NCBI GenBank assembly: GCA_900759005.1
Contig: CAAEUQ010000047.1
Coordinates: 1 to 41,849, forward strand
DNA from: Clostridia bacterium
Lineage (GTDB): Bacteria; Bacillota; Clostridia; Christensenellales; Aristaeellaceae
DNA: 41,849 nucleotides
Direction of reading: 5' to 3'
The translations under genes were made by a program, and so were the position numbers. The notes beneath the pieces were generated by a model that did not search any database, had not been told where the DNA came from, and saw only the letters and a list, made by a program, of their open reading frames with translations. Positions 39,284 through 41,849 of the stretch are shown one piece after another. The first letter of the stretch is position 1. Each line of letters starts with the position of its first letter.

Positions 39284-40465
39284 TCAAATTTGTTCTGAAT
39301 TTGTACAAAATTTGTAAGTATCGCTGACAACGATATACTCTTCATCGGCGGGTATAACAAAAATTTCAACCGCGGAATCCGGACGGGAGATCAATCCGCT
39401 CGGTTTTTCGCATGCATTCGCGCCTTCGTCGAGCTTTGCGCCCATAAACGAAAGCCCGTCCGCGATCATTTTGCGCATTCGCGCGCTGTTTTCGCCTACG
39501 CCGCCGGTAAATGCGATCGCGTCCAGCCCGCCGAGCTCAACGATGTATGCGCCGATATACCGGAGAATGCTCGCCGCCATCATGTCCAGCGCCAGCTGCG
39601 CGCGCTCGCTGCCTTCGCGGATTGCCTTTTCAATATCTCGCAGGTCGCCGCTCGTTCCGGAAATGCCCTTGAGCCCGCCATTTTTGCCGAGTTCCGAATA
39701 GATTTCATCGATCGAAAGCCCCTGCTCGAGTAGAAACGGAACGATGTAAAGATCCGCGTCGCCCGTGCGCGAGGAATGGGGAATGCCCGCCTGAAGAGAG
39801 AAGCCGAAGCTGTTGTCGATGCTTTTGCCGTTCAGAATTGCGCAGATCGAGCCGCTGCCGCCCAAATGACAGGAGATCACGCGCTTTCGCGGCGCGAGCG
39901 CCCTGGCGATATAACCGTGCGACGCGCCGTGATAGCCCATTTTCATGACGCCGTAGCGCTCATACCATTCATAGGGAATCGGGTACAGCCGGTATTTCAG
40001 CGGAATCGTCTGATGAAACGCCGTTTCAAACACGCCGATCAGCCGTGCGTTCGGAAGCGCCGCGTGTACGGTCGCAATCGCTTCGAGATACGCCGAATTG
40101 TGCGCGGGCGCGACGGAGAGATACGCGCGCATTCCGTCCAGAACGTCCTCCTTCAGCTCGTGAACGCCGGGATAGCCCTTTGCGAGCACGGTTTTGAATC
40201 CGACCGCCTCGATTTCACTTTCGGAATCGATCGCGTGCCCTTTTCCGCAAACGAGCTCGTCCAGAAACAGGCGAATGCCACATTCATAATCGGGAATCGA
40301 GATCGGCTCGCGGTACACGCCCGTATCGCCGGATGTGTATTGAAAGATTGCGTTTTCACTGCCGACGCGCTCGACGCGCCCGGAGGCGAGACAGACGAAT
40401 TCCGGCATTTGCCAGAGCTTGAATTTCAGCGACGTGCTGCCCGCGTTGCAGACCAGAATTTTCAT
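39284..40465 (-). CDS. Acetate kinase family protein with altered active-site residues
   Basis: The 393-aa protein follows acetate kinase throughout: VCNAGSTSLKFKL, VFETAFHQTIPLKY, MGYHGASHGYIARAL, CHLGGSGSICAI, SSRTGDADLY, GISGTSGDLRDIEKA and FTGGVGENSARMR. Against the Methanosarcina enzyme (recalled from memory) Arg91 is Lys, Asp148 is Glu, His90 is Phe and the Asn of HLGNG is Gly; His180 and Arg241 counterparts remain. The GHRVVHGG segment is replaced by GFKTVLAKGYPGVHE. It may use another acyl phosphate or be a slow or regulatory paralogue. No pta gene is nearby. Its promoter is at 40507-40535. Confidence 0.8.
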   Translation of the reverse strand: MKILVCNAGSTSLKFKLWQMPEFVCLASGRVERVGSENAIFQYTSGDTGVYREPISIPDYECGIRLFLDELVCGKGHAIDSESEIEAVGFKTVLAKGYPGVHELKEDVLDGMRAYLSVAPAHNSAYLEAIATVHAALPNARLIGVFETAFHQTIPLKYRLYPIPYEWYERYGVMKMGYHGASHGYIARALAPRKRVISCHLGGSGSICAILNGKSIDNSFGFSLQAGIPHSSRTGDADLYIVPFLLEQGLSIDEIYSELGKNGGLKGISGTSGDLRDIEKAIREGSERAQLALDMMAASILRYIGAYIVELGGLDAIAFTGGVGENSARMRKMIADGLSFMGAKLDEGANACEKPSGLISRPDSAVEIFVIPADEEYIVVSDTYKFCTNSEQI

Positions 40466-40506
40466 TTGGAATCGCCCGTCCTTTCGGAAAATGTATTTCT
40501 GATTCT

Positions 40507-40535
40507 ATCTTACAATATGTCGCCCTCGGATGCAA
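40507..40535 (-). promoter_or_regulatory. Promoter of the acetate-kinase-like gene
   Basis: On the minus strand TTGCAT (40530-40535), 17-base spacer and TAAGAT (40507-40512), 42 bases before the start codon. Confidence 0.65.
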
Positions 40536-40573
40536 TATGTATCATGAAAAAACCGGCGAATTCTTGAATGGAA

Positions 40574-40602
40574 TTGACACTGGCAGCCGCTTGTGCTATA
40601 TT
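40574..40602 (+). promoter_or_regulatory. Promoter of the DUF1653-recQ gene
   Basis: Consensus TTGACA (40574-40579), 17-base spacer, TATATT (40597-40602), 55 bases before the recQ start. Divergent from the kinase promoter. Confidence 0.85.
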
Positions 40603-40656
40603 TTTACATGGAAAGTACTGTTTGCAAGCGAAACGGAAAGGCTGGAAACACGCGCG

Positions 40657-41849
40657 ATGCATATGCCGCCCAAGGGAATCTATCGCCATTTTAAGGGAAA
40701 TCGCTATGAACTGATCGAAATCGCCCGCCATTCGGAAACGATGGAATGGATGGTTGTTTATCGAGCGCTCTACGGCGAACGCGGGCTGTGGGTGCGCCCT
40801 TTGAGTATGTGGGAAGAAATCGTCGAGCGCGATGGGGTGAAAACGCCGCGCTTTGCGCTTGAAACCGAGGACTTTTCCCGGGAAAACATGGAAGAAACGA
40901 TGCTGTCCTCCGCGGATTTCGGCGTGCCGGAGGATGCGATTTCCCCTGAACCGATCGAGAAGCCCGCGCCCGAGCCGGAATCGACCGACCCGAGGGACGC
41001 GCTGAAGCGCTATTTCGGCTATGATTCGTTCCGCGACGGGCAGGAGCCGGTCGTAAACGCGATTCTGTCCGGACGGGACACGCTCGCGGTAATGCCGACG
41101 GGATCGGGCAAATCGATCTGCTATCAGGTGCCGGCGCTGACGAAGCGCGGCGTGGCGATCGTGGTTTCGCCGCTGATTTCGCTGATGAAGGATCAGGTGC
41201 AGTCGCTGAAGCAGAGCGGCGTGCCGGCGGCATACCTGAACAGTTCGCTGACGGAGCGCCAGATGGAGCTCGCGATTGCAAACGCCGCGGCAGGGATGTA
41301 TCGAATTCTCTATGTCGCGCCCGAACGGCTGCTGACGGGACGTTTTCTCGCGCTCGCCCGTTCGATCGAGATTTCGCTGGTCGCGGTCGACGAGGCGCAT
41401 TGCATTTCCCAGTGGGGGCAGGATTTCAGACCGAGCTACCTTTCAATTCCGGAATTTCTGAATCAGCTGCCGAAGCGTCCGGTGGTCTGCGCGTTTACCG
41501 CAACGGCAACGGCGCGCGTGCGCGAGGACGTGCGATCGATTCTGAAATTGCAGAACCCGTTTGAATCCGTTCTGGGGTTTGACAGGAAGAATCTATACCT
41601 GTCGGTGATCGAGCCGCAGAGCAAGGACGCGGCGCTGATGAAGCTGCTTACCGATTATCGCGGCTTTTCCGGAATCGTCTATTGTGCCATGCGCAAGAAG
41701 GTCGAGGAGGTTGCACAGAAGCTGATCGACAACGGCGTGAGCGCCACGCGCTATCATGCGGGATTGTCCGACGCGGAGCGCAAGCAGAATCAGGACGATT
41801 TTGCCTATGACCGCCGCGAGGTCATGGTTGCAACGAATGCGTTCGGCAT
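40657..41849 (+). CDS. recQ: RecQ-family DNA helicase fused to an N-terminal DUF1653 domain (3' end cut)
   Basis: At least 397 codons lie in the window. Residues ~3-65 form a DUF1653 domain: GIYRHFKGNRYELIEIARHS, then VVYRALYGERGLWVRPLSMW. After an acidic, Pro-rich linker (about residues 70-110), the RecQ core begins (DALKRYFGYDSFRDGQEPVV) with Walker A MPTGSGKSICYQV, Walker B VDEAHCISQWGQDFRPSY, and TATATARVREDV. RecQ unwinds DNA 3'-5' in recombination and repair. DUF1653 is normally a free small protein of unknown role. Start ATG 40657 (or 40663) is the first good one; its SD is weak (AAAGG, 14 bases away). Confidence 0.88.
   Translation, partial: MHMPPKGIYRHFKGNRYELIEIARHSETMEWMVVYRALYGERGLWVRPLSMWEEIVERDGVKTPRFALETEDFSRENMEETMLSSADFGVPEDAISPEPIEKPAPEPESTDPRDALKRYFGYDSFRDGQEPVVNAILSGRDTLAVMPTGSGKSICYQVPALTKRGVAIVVSPLISLMKDQVQSLKQSGVPAAYLNSSLTERQMELAIANAAAGMYRILYVAPERLLTGRFLALARSIEISLVAVDEAHCISQWGQDFRPSYLSIPEFLNQLPKRPVVCAFTATATARVREDVRSILKLQNPFESVLGFDRKNLYLSVIEPQSKDAALMKLLTDYRGFSGIVYCAMRKKVEEVAQKLIDNGVSATRYHAGLSDAERKQNQDDFAYDRREVMVATNAFG

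Noticed and set aside
40510..41400. Minus-strand ORF of ~300 codons opposite recQ
   Set aside because: Shadow of the DUF1653-RecQ frame; no domain.

Overview
The window looks like chromosomal DNA from a GC-rich member of the Clostridia (Firmicutes), probably an uncultured gut-type lineage. The reasons are: strong purine-rich Shine-Dalgarno sites (GGAGG) before most genes; sigma-A-type TTGACA/TATAAT promoters that stand out from GC-rich surroundings; an L27 precursor with the LF/AHKKG extension next to the Prp protease; the gene sets infC-rpmI-rplT, pth-mfd, whiA-HPr and glgC-glgD-glgA; and Noc, SpoVK-like and WhiA proteins. No tRNA, rRNA, CRISPR array, phage or transposase gene was seen. Most of the window is housekeeping sequence.

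Layout. 1-6.6 kb (minus strand): panT-coaX-ogt-recD2-comF-trmH, then a tandem-GNAT gene cut by the window edge and preceded by a possible leader-peptide attenuator. 6.7-7.1 kb: a lone cupin gene. 7.2-12.8 kb (minus): an operon of glycerophosphodiester phosphodiesterase, MATE exporter, rRNA-methyltransferase-like protein, DUF3267 membrane zincin and ABC-F ATPase. 12.9-13.75 kb: an accessory island with two direct copies and one inverted copy of a ~124-bp palindrome-bearing repeat around a 52-aa small-protein gene. 13.8-17.5 kb (plus): MBOAT acyltransferase-murB-whiA-HPr, where the HPr lacks His15 and resembles Crh. 17.5-19.4 kb (minus): noc and degV.

19.5-27.2 kb (plus): pth-mfd-ygiQ, then a TetR regulator with a palindrome inside its promoter and a secreted amidase. 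27.2-30.8 kb: rplU-prp-rpmA, then 8-oxoguanine glycosylase, a GNAT-like gene and DUF554. 30.9-31.7 kb (minus): YitT. 31.85 kb: an 84-aa protein with 12 cysteines. 32.2-33.5 kb: infC (apparent AUU start) with an attenuator leader, rpmI, rplT. 33.5-34.0 kb: a streptothricin-acetyltransferase-like gene broken by one in-frame TGA. 34.1-39.2 kb (minus): glgC-glgD-glgA and a SpoVK-like AAA+ ATPase. 39.3-40.5 kb (minus): a divergent acetate kinase. 40.65 kb to the end (plus): a DUF1653-RecQ fusion, cut by the edge.

Functional groups: pantothenate uptake and phosphorylation (panT-coaX); genome maintenance (ogt, recD2, mfd, OGG, recQ, noc); ribosome biogenesis (L21, L27, L20, L35, IF3, Prp, trmH, pth, ABC-F); wall synthesis and its regulation (murB, amidase, whiA); glycogen synthesis (glgCDA). 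The observations most worth following up are the possible translational attenuator at 886-986, the repeat-flanked small gene at 12.9-13.75 kb, the His15-less HPr, the DUF1653-RecQ fusion, the acetate-kinase paralogue with altered active-site residues, and the Cys-rich small protein. Family assignments come from reading motifs, not from database searches.
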